Positions 6,973 through 15,667 of a stretch of 26,821 bases of DNA are shown in pieces; positions within the stretch are counted from its first letter, which is position 1; each line of letters begins with the position of its first letter. A model generated the notes under the pieces. That model worked only from the letters and a program-made list of their open reading frames with translations. It was not told the DNA's origin and searched no databases. Both the position numbers and the translations under genes were made by a program. Origin of the DNA: an uncultured Clostridia bacterium (lineage in GTDB: Bacteria > Bacillota > Clostridia > Christensenellales > Borkfalkiaceae); NCBI GenBank assembly GCA_934249265.1, contig CAKQKQ010000017.1:1-26821 (forward strand), read 5' to 3'.

Positions 6973-7788
6973 TTATGTGCTTATGCTTATCATTACAATA
7001 ACGACAACCACCACGATGACGGCGGCAACGGCTATTGTAATCCATGAAGGTTTTTGAGGCTTTGCTTGGTTTTGTTTGCTGCTTTGGCTGTTTGAACTAC
7101 ACCTTTGTTTAGCGGAATTGTATAAATTTTCTGCTCGTTTTCTTGCTGAAACGGTTTGTAATCGTGCGTGGCGTTCGTTTTCAAGTTCTTGCACCAAATC
7201 GGCATACTTTTGTTGCTCGGCGGGGGAAAGTTTGTAGGCTACGTTGTCAAATCCGTATATAGTATAAGTCGAGAAAGGTTGAGTGTCTAAAAAATAATCT
7301 AATCCTTCGGGGAGCGGGGCGGGGTTGTCAAAATTGAATTCGTCAATATATTTTTCATAATCCGCCATGACGTCTTTTGCCATGCGTCTTTCCTTAAACG
7401 AAAACCGACGTTGACTTTCCAATGTGTAATACGGGTTGCCTTCCACTTTATATTTCATGCAAAACAATGCCGCAAGCAAATTATATACGGCGTTGCTCGA
7501 GTCTTTATAAAGCGCGTCTAAAATTAAATTACACGCTTGGTTGAGGGCGTCCGCTTTCATATAAATTCTATAACTGTTTACCGTTTGTTCGACGGGGTCG
7601 GGCATGCTGACGTTGAGTGTGTCGATATTGACCGAGCCGATGTTTGTATAGTTGTTGGTTATGTAATTTTTTATTACTTTTTCAGTGACGTAAGCAGTTC
7701 CGCAGTGAGGACATATACCTGCGTCTTGCGAAGGGTTTACTTCGATATTTGCGCCGCATTGGGTGCATTTTGCCGCAACTAATGGCAT
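6973..7788 (-). CDS. Zinc-ribbon protein with C-terminal membrane anchor
   Basis: The 271-residue protein starts with a zinc ribbon (Cys8, Cys11, Cys26, Cys29 in CTQCG...CPHCG). A stretch rich in Asn/Ile/Val (about 40-65) that may form beta turns follows, then a helical middle region with a conserved-looking YYTLESQRRFSF segment, a Ser/Gln/Lys-rich linker, and a single membrane helix at the very end (about 248-268). This tail-anchored layout places the ribbon in the cytoplasm. Proteins of this kind are common in Clostridia and are not characterised; no enzyme motif is visible. The start has AAAGGAG eight bases upstream and its own promoter at 7817-7845. Confidence 0.75.
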   Translation of the reverse strand: MPLVAAKCTQCGANIEVNPSQDAGICPHCGTAYVTEKVIKNYITNNYTNIGSVNIDTLNVSMPDPVEQTVNSYRIYMKADALNQACNLILDALYKDSSNAVYNLLAALFCMKYKVEGNPYYTLESQRRFSFKERRMAKDVMADYEKYIDEFNFDNPAPLPEGLDYFLDTQPFSTYTIYGFDNVAYKLSPAEQQKYADLVQELENERHARLQTVSARKRAENLYNSAKQRCSSNSQSSKQNQAKPQKPSWITIAVAAVIVVVVVIVMISIST

Positions 7789-7816
7789 AATTTTGCTCCT
7801 TTAAATTAATATATAT

Positions 7817-7845
7817 ACAATAACATAAAATGTGTTTGTTGTCAA
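7817..7845 (-). promoter_or_regulatory. Promoter of the zinc-ribbon protein gene
   Basis: On the minus strand, TTGACA (7840-7845), a 17-bp spacer and TATTGT (7817-7822) are present. The end of a 148-bp element fragment touches the -35 box directly. Confidence 0.7.
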
Positions 7846-7888
7846 TATAAGAAATTGTAAACTTGCTTGCAATGGTTTACAATTTTTT
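7844..7888 (-). repeat. Fragment of the 148-bp element (terminal hairpin only)
   Basis: ATATAAGAAATTGTAAAC and GTTTACAATTT form a perfect 11-bp stem here, whereas the full copies have one mismatch. Only this end of the element is present. Confidence 0.7.
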
Positions 7889-8154
7889 AAATTTCACTAA
7901 TTGAATTGTGTATAAAAGTATGATATAATAAAGTCATATTTAAAAACAAACAAACCGCCGTAATTTATAAACGCCTTGTTTAGTTTATTGCAAATTTTCC
8001 GTCTTTACGCAATACGTATTATGCGAAAACGACAATAAATGATAAAAAACCAACGAAGTGTAGATGAATAATTGACAAATTATGGATAAATAATCAATAA
8101 GTTTATCTCCGCGTTTTGGGGTTTTATCACTACGTTTTGCCGTGCGGTCGCGGT
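7889..8154. other. Gene-free gap downstream of radA
   Basis: This contains the REP-like copy C and AT-rich DNA. No clear terminator for radA was recognised here. Confidence 0.5.
7966..8034 (+). repeat. REP-like TACGTA palindrome, copy C with conserved left flank
   Basis: TTTACGCAATACGTATT and ATGCGAAAA form the palindrome, followed by CGACA. The flank before it aligns with copy B over about 68 bases with roughly one length change. Confidence 0.65.
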
Positions 8155-9537
8155 TTAATTTTCGGATGGTTGGTCTTCTTCGAGCGCGGCTTTAATTGCT
8201 TGAGATACGTATTTCACGGGTACGATAGTTATTTTATCGGCGTATTTTTCAAGTCCTTTGTTGTTTTTGTAAGGAATAATCACTTTTTTAAACCCATACT
8301 TAATACACTCGTTTACGCGCTGTTCTGCCATATTGACTCCGCGAATTTCGCCCGTAAGTCCCACTTCGCCGAATACGGAAGTGGTTTTCGGCACGGGTAT
8401 ACCTTTATACGCACTCGCCACAGACAAAATTATCGCAAGGTCAACGGACGGTTCGTTGATTTTAATGCCGCCCATCGCGTTTATGTACACGTCTTGATTA
8501 TAAAGGGGTATATACGCCTTTTTCTCCATCACCGCAAGCATAACCACAAGTTTGTTGTAGTCTATTCCCAGCGGCATACGTCTCGGCATGCCGTAAATGC
8601 TTTTGCTTAAAAGACTTTGCAGTTCTACAAGCATACACCTATTGCCCGAAAGCGACGGAGTAACCACGCTTCCCGCTTCTTTTCCGCGGTTTTCGGAGAG
8701 GAAAATTCCGTTGTAATCGCTTACGCCGAAAATTCCTTGAGAAGTCATCTCGAATACGCCCATTTCTTGAGCAGAGCCGAAACGGTTTTTCACTGCGCGC
8801 AAAATGCGGTAATTGTCTTGAGATTCGCCCTCGAAATATAGCACAGTGTCCATGATATGTTCTAAAACTTTAGGTCCGGCAATTGCGCCGTCTTTAGTCA
8901 CGTGACCGACGATAAACACCGTTTTGTGCGAATTTTTCGCAAGGCGCATAAGTCTCGAGGCGCACTCTTTTACTTGACCTATACTTCCCGCGGAAGAATT
9001 CATTTCGTCGAGATAAATCGCTTGAATAGAGTCGATTATTATCATGTCGTAATTTTCGGCTTCGGTGAGTATATTTTCAAGCACGTTTTCATTAAACAGC
9101 ATCAAATTTTCGCTGTCGATATTAAGTCTTACGCAGCGGAGTTTCACTTGAGAACAACTTTCTTCGGCGCAACAATAAAGCACTTTATATTGCTTTGCAA
9201 GGTTGCCTGCCACTTGAGATAAAAGGGTAGATTTGCCTATCCCGGGGTCGCCGCCGACAAGCACCATCGAGTACGGGACAATGCCGCCGCCGAGCACGGT
9301 GTCAAACTCTTTAATGCCGCTCGAAATGCGCGCGAGTTTTGTATTTTCGACGTTTTTAAGCGATACGGGTCGCGTAAACGTGGCTTTTTGCTTTTGAACG
9401 GGGGTTGTTACTTCTTCTTCAAATTCTTCCACAAGCGAGCCGAATTTTCCGCACATAGGGCATCTTCCAAGCCATTGCGGACTGATGCTTCCGCACTCTT
9501 GACATACGTATTTTGTGGTGGTTTTATTCTTTGCCAT
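8155..9537 (-). CDS. radA: DNA repair protein RadA
   Basis: The 460-residue protein is a full-length RadA, the RecA-like ATPase that drives branch migration during recombinational repair. In order it shows the zinc finger (Cys12, Cys15, Cys26, Cys29), Walker A GGDPGIGKST near residues 95-104, a Walker B MIIIDSIQ segment, the RadA signature KNRFG at residues 250-254, and a C-terminal Lon-protease-like domain (PSVDLAIILSVASAY). All key motifs are intact. The ATG at 9537 overlaps the end of the AraC-type regulator gene by 14 bases and is preceded by AGAGG, so radA is probably cotranscribed from the regulator's promoter. That partner is unusual for radA, which more often sits near clpC, disA or similar genes. 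Confidence 0.96.
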   Translation of the reverse strand: MAKNKTTTKYVCQECGSISPQWLGRCPMCGKFGSLVEEFEEEVTTPVQKQKATFTRPVSLKNVENTKLARISSGIKEFDTVLGGGIVPYSMVLVGGDPGIGKSTLLSQVAGNLAKQYKVLYCCAEESCSQVKLRCVRLNIDSENLMLFNENVLENILTEAENYDMIIIDSIQAIYLDEMNSSAGSIGQVKECASRLMRLAKNSHKTVFIVGHVTKDGAIAGPKVLEHIMDTVLYFEGESQDNYRILRAVKNRFGSAQEMGVFEMTSQGIFGVSDYNGIFLSENRGKEAGSVVTPSLSGNRCMLVELQSLLSKSIYGMPRRMPLGIDYNKLVVMLAVMEKKAYIPLYNQDVYINAMGGIKINEPSVDLAIILSVASAYKGIPVPKTTSVFGEVGLTGEIRGVNMAEQRVNECIKYGFKKVIIPYKNNKGLEKYADKITIVPVKYVSQAIKAALEEDQPSEN

Positions 9538-10402
9538 AAGTTACCTCTTTTTCGTGTTGTTTTCTGTAAGTAAGCGGCGTGATGCCGAGATTTCGTTTAA
9601 ATAACCTTATAAGCACTTGCGAGTCTTCAAGTCCCACGTCTTGCGCGATTTTCGAGATGGGGTCGTTGGTCGTGATGAGCAAGTATTTGCTTTTTTCAAA
9701 CCTAAAATTCGCCACGTATTTCGCAAGCGGAAAGCCCGTGTATTTGCTGAATACGCTTTCGAGATAAGTGGGGGAGACGTTTATATATTCCGCGCAAGAA
9801 TTAAGAGTGAGTTTTTGCGTGTAATGAGTGGAAATATACAAAATCAATTTGTTTATATAGTCGGGCGCGTAAAGCGGCTTTTTGGTGTTTTTCTCGACCA
9901 ACGTTTTGAGTTTTAAAAGTACTTTATAAAGTTGCTCGGAAAATTTCTCTTGAGTAAAAGTGCCTTCCGCAATGCTTTTATGTGCTTCTTTTACAAAATC
10001 GCAAAAGCCGATGCTGTCGTTATTCGTGGGAATAACGGGCGAGGCGAGCGACTGAATATACTTGCAAAAATTTTTAAGCGTCGGCGAATAAACGTGAATA
10101 AAATAAATTTTATAACCTTGCGGGTTTGCCCAATGTTCGTGATTATTCATGCAGTCCAAAAACATGAGCGAATCGGGCACGACGTGATAATATTTTCCGT
10201 CGTAAATCATGTTTGAATCGCCGCTTATGGTGTAAGTGAGCATAAACGACTCGTACTCGCTTCTGAAAAGATGATAATTTTTTTGTATCTCTTCATAGCC
10301 CGTAAATTGCAAGTTGAAAAGCAGTCCGCTTATGTCGGTGGTTTCTTTTAAATAGTATTTATAACTGTTGCCGGAAAAGTCGCCGATAAGTTTATATTTC
10401 AT
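9524..10402 (-). CDS. AraC-family transcriptional regulator
   Basis: The 292-residue protein has an N-terminal cupin-like sensing region (about 1-170) and a C-terminal AraC DNA-binding domain with two helix-turn-helix units: LTLNSCAEYINVSPTYLESVFSK with an F..YV..FRFEKSKYLL linker, then ISKIAQDVGLEDSQVLIRLFKR followed by GITPLTYRK. Such proteins usually activate sugar or glycan genes when a ligand binds. I start it at 10402, although the frame is open to 10585, because a clear promoter (10464-10492) lies inside the longer frame. It is divergent from the large SGNH lipoprotein gene, a natural target, and overlaps radA downstream. Target and ligand are inference. Confidence 0.88.
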   Translation of the reverse strand: MKYKLIGDFSGNSYKYYLKETTDISGLLFNLQFTGYEEIQKNYHLFRSEYESFMLTYTISGDSNMIYDGKYYHVVPDSLMFLDCMNNHEHWANPQGYKIYFIHVYSPTLKNFCKYIQSLASPVIPTNNDSIGFCDFVKEAHKSIAEGTFTQEKFSEQLYKVLLKLKTLVEKNTKKPLYAPDYINKLILYISTHYTQKLTLNSCAEYINVSPTYLESVFSKYTGFPLAKYVANFRFEKSKYLLITTNDPISKIAQDVGLEDSQVLIRLFKRNLGITPLTYRKQHEKEVTYGKE

Positions 10403-10463
10403 ACAAAACCTTAAAAAATAATAATTTTTACGCAAGAATTGCCATTGATTGCCTATGTAAAAC

Positions 10464-10492
10464 ATTATATAATAATAACGGAATAAAGTCAA
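10464..10492 (-). promoter_or_regulatory. Promoter of the AraC-radA unit
   Basis: On the minus strand, TTGACT (10487-10492), a 17-bp spacer and a perfect TATAAT (10464-10469) are present. Transcription would begin near 10457, which rules out any regulator start upstream of that point. Confidence 0.8.
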
Positions 10493-10602
10493 TAGTTGCC
10501 GACAAATTAGATTCTTCACGCTTAAAATCGCTTGATATAAGGGCGAAAATAAGCGAAAAAAAGAGTGAAAATTTTTGCGGCGCATTGCAAAAAGGAGGAA
10601 AT

Positions 10603-13600
10603 ATGAAAAAATTTCTAATTTTGATTTTGTCCGTTATTTGTTTTACGTTTACGCTTATGGGGTGCGGCTTGCCGTCAAACGACCAAAGCGACACGGATAG
10701 CGTTTCCGCAACCGATACGGACACCGATACAAACACGGACGCGGGCAGCGATACCGACACAGACAGCGATTCGAGCAGTGACTCGGGCGATGAAGACGAA
10801 AAAATAATATTTAACGTTTTGCATGGAAAGTTCATCGAATATACTGGCGGATATTTAAGCACGCAAACGCAGTCGCTTGCTATTGCCGAAGAAGGAATGA
10901 ACAATATCGGCATTTCGGCAGACGTTTGTCAAAACGGCGGAGCGACCGACAACGGAATAGTTTTTGCTTTTTCATCGACTTCGCCTCAAAACGTTTGGGA
11001 AGGTGAGGGGATAAGTTATTATTTCTATTTTGTAAGTCAAGCGGGCACGGCTTATCTCGGCAAAACGAACGACGGCAATTGGAGCGTTATGGGCGAAAAA
11101 CCCATTTCAAATTACAACGCAAATACTACTTATAATTTAAAAGCCGAATACGCGGGCGGCAAAATTTATTGTTATTTAAACGGACAACTCAACGCGGTAT
11201 ACGTTGACGAAACTCCGCTTACGGGCAATAAATTCGGCATACGCGCAAACGGCACGGGAGTGAGCATTTTGAATATTAAAATTGAAGAAGTAGGCGATAT
11301 CGAGGCTAATCCTTTAAAGAATTTTGAAATTATGTCGGGCGCGTTCGCGGCGAACGGAGACGTAATTATTTCAACTGCAGACAATTCGCTTGCGGTAAAA
11401 GACGACAATTATATCGCCGCCACGATAAGTCTTTCGACGCCCATTCCGTCGAGCGGAAATTCGGGTATAGTGTTCGGATATAAAGCCGACGGTACGTATT
11501 ATCTCTTTGCGGTAAACGCAGACAGAAGCGTGGGACTTTATAAGTTTGACGGCACGAATTTAATCGAAATGAAACGCACGAGTCTCGTTGCGAAATACTC
11601 AAACGGCACTGTCGTAAACTTGAAAGTTTGCGTAGCGGACGACGGCGTGTACACTTATATCGACGACGTATGTCTCGTGTGTCAAGTGGGGCTTTCGGTT
11701 GAGGGTAGAGCGGGTATATTTACCGCGTTTATAAACAACGTATTGTGTGATTTTGACATAAAAGAAGGCGAAGGTAAGTTGAGTGCCGACCTTATTATGT
11801 GGGGTCACTCGCACATGCAGTTGTGGGATAATTATAAAAATGACCTCTCCGGTTACGGCAAAGTAATCAATATGGGCATAGGCGGTTCGGATACCGTTTA
11901 TTGGAGTAAACTTATCGACGAAATTAATTCTTACGGCGCAAACAAAATGGTCGTGATGACGGGCAGTAACGATTACGGAGCGGGGGCGAGTGCGGAATTC
12001 GTCTTGCAATATACCGAGTCGATATTTAATGCGCTTTGGGCGTATAATCCCTCTCTTAAAATCGTGCTTATCGACGAGTTTTTGCAAACTTGCAGACTTC
12101 AATATACTCAAGTTGCCAACACGCTTAACCAATATTACTTTATGTTGGGCGCGAAATATCCAAATCTTACCGTGGTTGATTCTTACGACATAGTGCTTAA
12201 CGAAGACGGAAGCATCAACGAAAGCATTTTCAGAGATATTTATCACATCAAAAAAGAGGGTTACGACGTACTTGCGCAAAGGGTGAGAGCCGCGCTCGAC
12301 GGCAACTATTTGTACGACGAACTTAAAAATTACGACGAATTAGAAGGCACGTTTATGTTGAGTAGCGACGGCAGTATGATTACCACCGTAAATGACGGAC
12401 TCGCTTTGAGAAAGAGCGTAAGTCTTAAAAGAGCGGAAGTAAGCATCGACGTCAAACTTGCAAAAGACGGCGGCAAAGCGGGTATTATATTCGGCTACAA
12501 CGACGACGGATATTATAAATTTATGTATAATGGCGGCGTGTTGAGTTTGGTTAAAGTAGGCAGCGAAGAAGTTGTTTTAAAGAGTGTCGAAAAGACGCTT
12601 TCTGACAACTTTACGATGACCGTATGTTACAATGACGGCGATATCACGTGTAAAATCGACGAAGAAACGGCTATCGAATATTTCGACGAAGACTCGAGCG
12701 CGGGCGGCAGAATAGGCGTGAGCGTAGGCTCGGAAACTTATTTTAGCAATATGTACGTTTCGGTTGTCGCGGGTAAATACAATTTCACCGTAGGCAGTGA
12801 AGACGATTGGCAAATTATCAAAGACAGCAACGGCGGCTACGTATATACTTCGCTCGCTAAAAGCATAATGCTTATGTTTAACGACAAAAACTTTACGGGT
12901 GGCGCAATTGAATTCGATATGATAGTAAACGCACAAACCGACGGACACGGTTATCTCGTTGCAAACGGCATAGTGTTCGGTTCTAACACCCTCGACGCAA
13001 ACGTAAACGCGGGTAAATATTACGTATTCGGTCGTTGTCCTTGGGAGACTATGACGGGTTTTGCGAAAAACGACGGAGCGTTCAATTGGGAAGAAGTCAA
13101 CAGACCTTCTACGCTTGTACCCGTGGGTAGTCTTCAACATTATAAATACGTTTTCGACAACGTAAACAAGCGCGTAATGATTTACAACAACGGATTATTG
13201 AAAGAGTGTTCGCTTTTAAAAACGACGTTTGAAAGCGGCAGTTACGTGGGCATTTGGTGCGATTCGGAGAATACGGTTATCTCAAACTTGACATTTACAG
13301 AACAAACTTTTGAAAAGATAAACCTTGAAGAAGACGATTTTACCGTCACTAACGGCGATAGACGCGCGTGGGACGTTTACGAAAACGAAGACGGCGACAA
13401 AACTTATAAATGCCTTTCTTCCGACCAAATGATAATGTTTAAAGACAAAACTTTAGACGGCGGATTTATAGAATTCGATATGACCGTTTACGGCGTGACC
13501 GACGAGCATAAATTCTACGTTGCAAACGGCGTTGTATTCGGCGCGAACAAACCGCTCGCCAACGTAAACGACGGCACTTTTTATGTGTTTGGTCGTTGCC

Positions 13601-13869
13601 CGTGGGGTAGTTTTACGGGTTTTGCAAAGGAAAACGGCGCGTTTAATTGGGAAGATACTCAAAAGGTATTTATCACCTCTATTCCGTCGGGAGAAAAACG
13701 CCATTACAAACTTAAATACAACAAGGCAGAACACAACGTTTGGCTTTACACAAGCGAAACCGAGTACACCGTTTGTCCGCTTATAAAAGCGTTCGAGGGC
13801 GAATATCTCGGCTTGTATATAAGCGCACCGGGGACGGAGATTTCCAACCTTACTTTTTATCAAGAATAA
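10603..13869 (+). CDS. Large multidomain lipoprotein with SGNH/GDSL hydrolase domain
   Basis: The 1088-residue protein has a lipoprotein signal with the lipobox LMGC (Cys21), so it sits on the outer face of the membrane. A Ser/Thr/Asp-rich linker (about 25-64) follows, then two jelly-roll-like modules (about 65-235 and 240-395). An SGNH hydrolase domain (about 397-560) has Ser403 in GHSH, Gly425 in NMGIGG, Asn456 in GSND, and Asp545/His548 in DIYH. A further jelly-roll-like module comes next (about 575-725) and two C-terminal repeats of each other (about 727-907 and 910-1088, sharing FGRCPW and GFAK). SGNH enzymes remove acyl or acetyl groups from glycans, and the modules resemble carbohydrate-binding ones. 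GGAGG lies six bases before the ATG. It is divergent from an AraC regulator. Confidence 0.85.
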   Translation: MKKFLILILSVICFTFTLMGCGLPSNDQSDTDSVSATDTDTDTNTDAGSDTDTDSDSSSDSGDEDEKIIFNVLHGKFIEYTGGYLSTQTQSLAIAEEGMNNIGISADVCQNGGATDNGIVFAFSSTSPQNVWEGEGISYYFYFVSQAGTAYLGKTNDGNWSVMGEKPISNYNANTTYNLKAEYAGGKIYCYLNGQLNAVYVDETPLTGNKFGIRANGTGVSILNIKIEEVGDIEANPLKNFEIMSGAFAANGDVIISTADNSLAVKDDNYIAATISLSTPIPSSGNSGIVFGYKADGTYYLFAVNADRSVGLYKFDGTNLIEMKRTSLVAKYSNGTVVNLKVCVADDGVYTYIDDVCLVCQVGLSVEGRAGIFTAFINNVLCDFDIKEGEGKLSADLIMWGHSHMQLWDNYKNDLSGYGKVINMGIGGSDTVYWSKLIDEINSYGANKMVVMTGSNDYGAGASAEFVLQYTESIFNALWAYNPSLKIVLIDEFLQTCRLQYTQVANTLNQYYFMLGAKYPNLTVVDSYDIVLNEDGSINESIFRDIYHIKKEGYDVLAQRVRAALDGNYLYDELKNYDELEGTFMLSSDGSMITTVNDGLALRKSVSLKRAEVSIDVKLAKDGGKAGIIFGYNDDGYYKFMYNGGVLSLVKVGSEEVVLKSVEKTLSDNFTMTVCYNDGDITCKIDEETAIEYFDEDSSAGGRIGVSVGSETYFSNMYVSVVAGKYNFTVGSEDDWQIIKDSNGGYVYTSLAKSIMLMFNDKNFTGGAIEFDMIVNAQTDGHGYLVANGIVFGSNTLDANVNAGKYYVFGRCPWETMTGFAKNDGAFNWEEVNRPSTLVPVGSLQHYKYVFDNVNKRVMIYNNGLLKECSLLKTTFESGSYVGIWCDSENTVISNLTFTEQTFEKINLEEDDFTVTNGDRRAWDVYENEDGDKTYKCLSSDQMIMFKDKTLDGGFIEFDMTVYGVTDEHKFYVANGVVFGANKPLANVNDGTFYVFGRCPWGSFTGFAKENGAFNWEDTQKVFITSIPSGEKRHYKLKYNKAEHNVWLYTSETEYTVCPLIKAFEGEYLGLYISAPGTEISNLTFYQE

Positions 13870-13875
13870 GCGTTG

Positions 13876-13904
13876 TTTACCGCATACGTATTGCGTAAAA
13901 ATGA
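13876..13904 (+). repeat. REP-like TACGTA palindrome, copy D
   Basis: TTTACCGCATACGTATTGCG and TAAA form the palindrome, followed by an A run and TGACA. It lies seven bases after the stop of the SGNH lipoprotein gene, before its terminator. Confidence 0.6.
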
Positions 13905-13926
13905 CAATTTAACAACTTAAAAACGT

Positions 13927-13978
13927 AAAAACGGACGGTTTTTCGGCGAAAAGAGCCAATTAATCGTCCGTTTTTTAT
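13927..13978 (+). terminator. Terminator of the SGNH lipoprotein gene
   Basis: AAAACGGACG pairs with CGTCCGTTTT across a long 28-nt loop, then a T run follows. Confidence 0.8.
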
Positions 13979-14077
13979 TTTATTTAGGCATTTTGGCAAA
14001 ATCACAGTAAATTGCGGCGATTTACGATTAAGCGAAAATAATTTACAGAAAATTTTAGATAAATTTACAATTATATA

Positions 14078-14106
14078 TTGAATTTTTTTTATTTTTATAG
14101 TAGAAT
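14078..14106 (+). promoter_or_regulatory. Promoter of the 72-aa acidic protein gene
   Basis: TTGAAT (14078-14083), a 17-bp T-rich spacer and TAGAAT (14101-14106) are present. An overlapping TATAAT at 14106-14111 could serve as an alternative -10, but its -35 would be a bare T run. Confidence 0.6.
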
Positions 14107-14126
14107 ATAATACGTAGGAGAATTCA

Positions 14127-14345
14127 ATGACTATACATCACGACAAAACGATATACGGCAAAGTGTATAGCGGAAGCGAAACGATAAGCGAGGACGCTTT
14201 GGATTTATTTTTAAAAGAGTTAAACGAAGACGAGTCGCTATCTGCCGCCGAACAAGCAGAGCAAGCCGAACAAGATGAAAAATCGCCCGTTAAAGGCGAT
14301 GAAAACGTTGATTTTGGTAAGCAAAAAGGCGATAGGCGCGGTTGA
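14127..14345 (+). CDS. Small acidic protein, function unknown
   Basis: The 72-residue protein has an ordered-looking N-terminal half (MTIHHDKTIYGKVYSGSETI, then an amphipathic helix EDALDLFLKELNED) and a Glu/Gln/Ala-rich, probably disordered rest. A GGAG lies six bases before the ATG and a plausible promoter just ahead of it, which argues for a real gene. No family is recognised. It is followed by the RDD protein gene, which has its own promoter, so joint function is only possible. Confidence 0.6.
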   Translation: MTIHHDKTIYGKVYSGSETISEDALDLFLKELNEDESLSAAEQAEQAEQDEKSPVKGDENVDFGKQKGDRRG

Positions 14346-14404
14346 TTTTCGTTTCTTTAAGACGAAAACGTTTGACTAATCTTGTCTAACTTAAAAAAAT
14401 CTTG

Positions 14405-14433
14405 TTGACATTTGTCGATTAGTCGTGTATCAT
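14405..14433 (+). promoter_or_regulatory. Promoter of the RDD protein gene
   Basis: A perfect TTGACA (14405-14410), a 17-bp spacer and TATCAT (14428-14433) are present. The leader carries a hairpin AGGTTAAA/TTTAACCT (14449-14473) ahead of the ribosome site. Confidence 0.8.
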
Positions 14434-14516
14434 ATATAGTGGAGCGAAAGGTTAAAGAGAAAAGGTTTAACCTAAACGCCGATTAGACGAGCAAAGGGCA
14501 GTTAGGAGTAAAATCT

Positions 14517-15323
14517 ATGATTTTTGACATACAAAAAGCAAGCGTTTTGAAAAGAATATCCGCTCTTTTACTCGATATAATTTTACTTTCGATATTGACG
14601 GTGGGTTTCGCTTGGCCTATTTCCGCTATTTGTAAATACGACAAATACACGGCTTTGTCGGAAAAATACCACAAAGAATACGCCGATTATAAAGAAACTT
14701 ACGAGCAACAACTTATAGATTCTTTCGGCGGTGATTTTTACGGTGCGCTTGAAAAACTCGTCGATTCCGACTACGAAACTTTATCCGACGCAAACAAAAA
14801 AGCATACGACGATTACGACGCTTTGACGTCGCCCGCCGAAGTCAACAGAGTATATAAAATGGTTTACAACATTATGCTTTTGATGACGTCGCTCGGGTTT
14901 GCGTTTGCTTATTTGGTGCTTGAATTTATAATTCCGTTGTTTTTGAAAAACGGGCAATCGGTCGGCAAAAAGGTGTTTAATCTCGGACTTGTTCGTCCCG
15001 ACTGCGTAAAAATAAACAACGTCGCGTTGTTTGCCCGCACAATTTTGGGTAAATATACGATAGAAACAATGATTCCTGTGTTTTCGCTGTATTTAATATT
15101 GTTCGGCAATGCGGGATTTTTGGGACTTATCGTCATCGCGATCGTGCTTTTGACCAATTTGGGCATGTTTATTTTCAGCAAAGACCACACGACGATTCAC
15201 GACCTCGTTGCGGGAACTGTAGTGGTTGATTTATCCACGCAAATGGTATTTAATTCCGAAGAAGAACTCATCAAAAAGAAAGAAGAGTTGCACGCCGAAA
15301 AAGTGGCAACTAAAGAATATTAA
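14517..15323 (+). CDS. RDD-family membrane protein
   Basis: The 268-residue protein fits the RDD family (PF06271), membrane proteins of mostly unknown function, some linked to ion or metabolite transport. Family marks are the first helix KRISALLLDIILL with its Arg and Asp, the central GQSVGKKVFNLGLVRPD, and the final TIHDLVAGTVVVD. An extracytoplasmic charged region of about 80 residues (about 42-120, many Tyr/Lys/Asp/Glu) separates helices 1 and 2 and is longer than in minimal members. A charged tail follows the last helix. AGGAG lies eight bases before the ATG, which is preceded by a strong promoter. It appears to be a single gene. Confidence 0.88.
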   Translation: MIFDIQKASVLKRISALLLDIILLSILTVGFAWPISAICKYDKYTALSEKYHKEYADYKETYEQQLIDSFGGDFYGALEKLVDSDYETLSDANKKAYDDYDALTSPAEVNRVYKMVYNIMLLMTSLGFAFAYLVLEFIIPLFLKNGQSVGKKVFNLGLVRPDCVKINNVALFARTILGKYTIETMIPVFSLYLILFGNAGFLGLIVIAIVLLTNLGMFIFSKDHTTIHDLVAGTVVVDLSTQMVFNSEEELIKKKEELHAEKVATKEY

Positions 15324-15593
15324 AAGAATTTGAAAATTATTTTAAAATCGTCGCGCCGCTTAATTTACATTAATTTGTGCTCGATTTGCGGCGACAATAA
15401 ATGCGTTTACGACAAAATTTGACTTGCGTAAGAAAAACGCGTCGAAGATAAACGCGAATTAAACGCATATAATATTGTAGACGATGATTTTTAAAAGCAA
15501 ATCATAAAGAACGTAAGAATTTAAAAAGTAAAAATTAAAACACAAAACTTAAAAACTAAAAATCCGTCGGCATCGGGCAAACGGTATTCGTTA

Positions 15594-15629
15594 GATTAAA
15601 AAACGAAAATTGCCGAATACAAACGGCAA
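15594..15629 (+). promoter_or_regulatory. Overlapping mutually exclusive hairpins, possible attenuator part
   Basis: GTATTCG (15594-15600) can pair with CGAATAC (15614-15620), while TTGCCG (15610-15615) can pair with CGGCAA (15624-15629). The two stems share bases 15614-15615, so only one can form fully. Confidence 0.4.
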
Positions 15630-15667
15630 AAACAAAAGACAACTTAATAATTTAATTTCCGAATTAA

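Noticed and set aside
10403..10585. Longer N-terminus for the AraC-type regulator
   Set aside because: The gene's promoter (10464-10492) lies within this stretch, so most of it is not transcribed as coding sequence.
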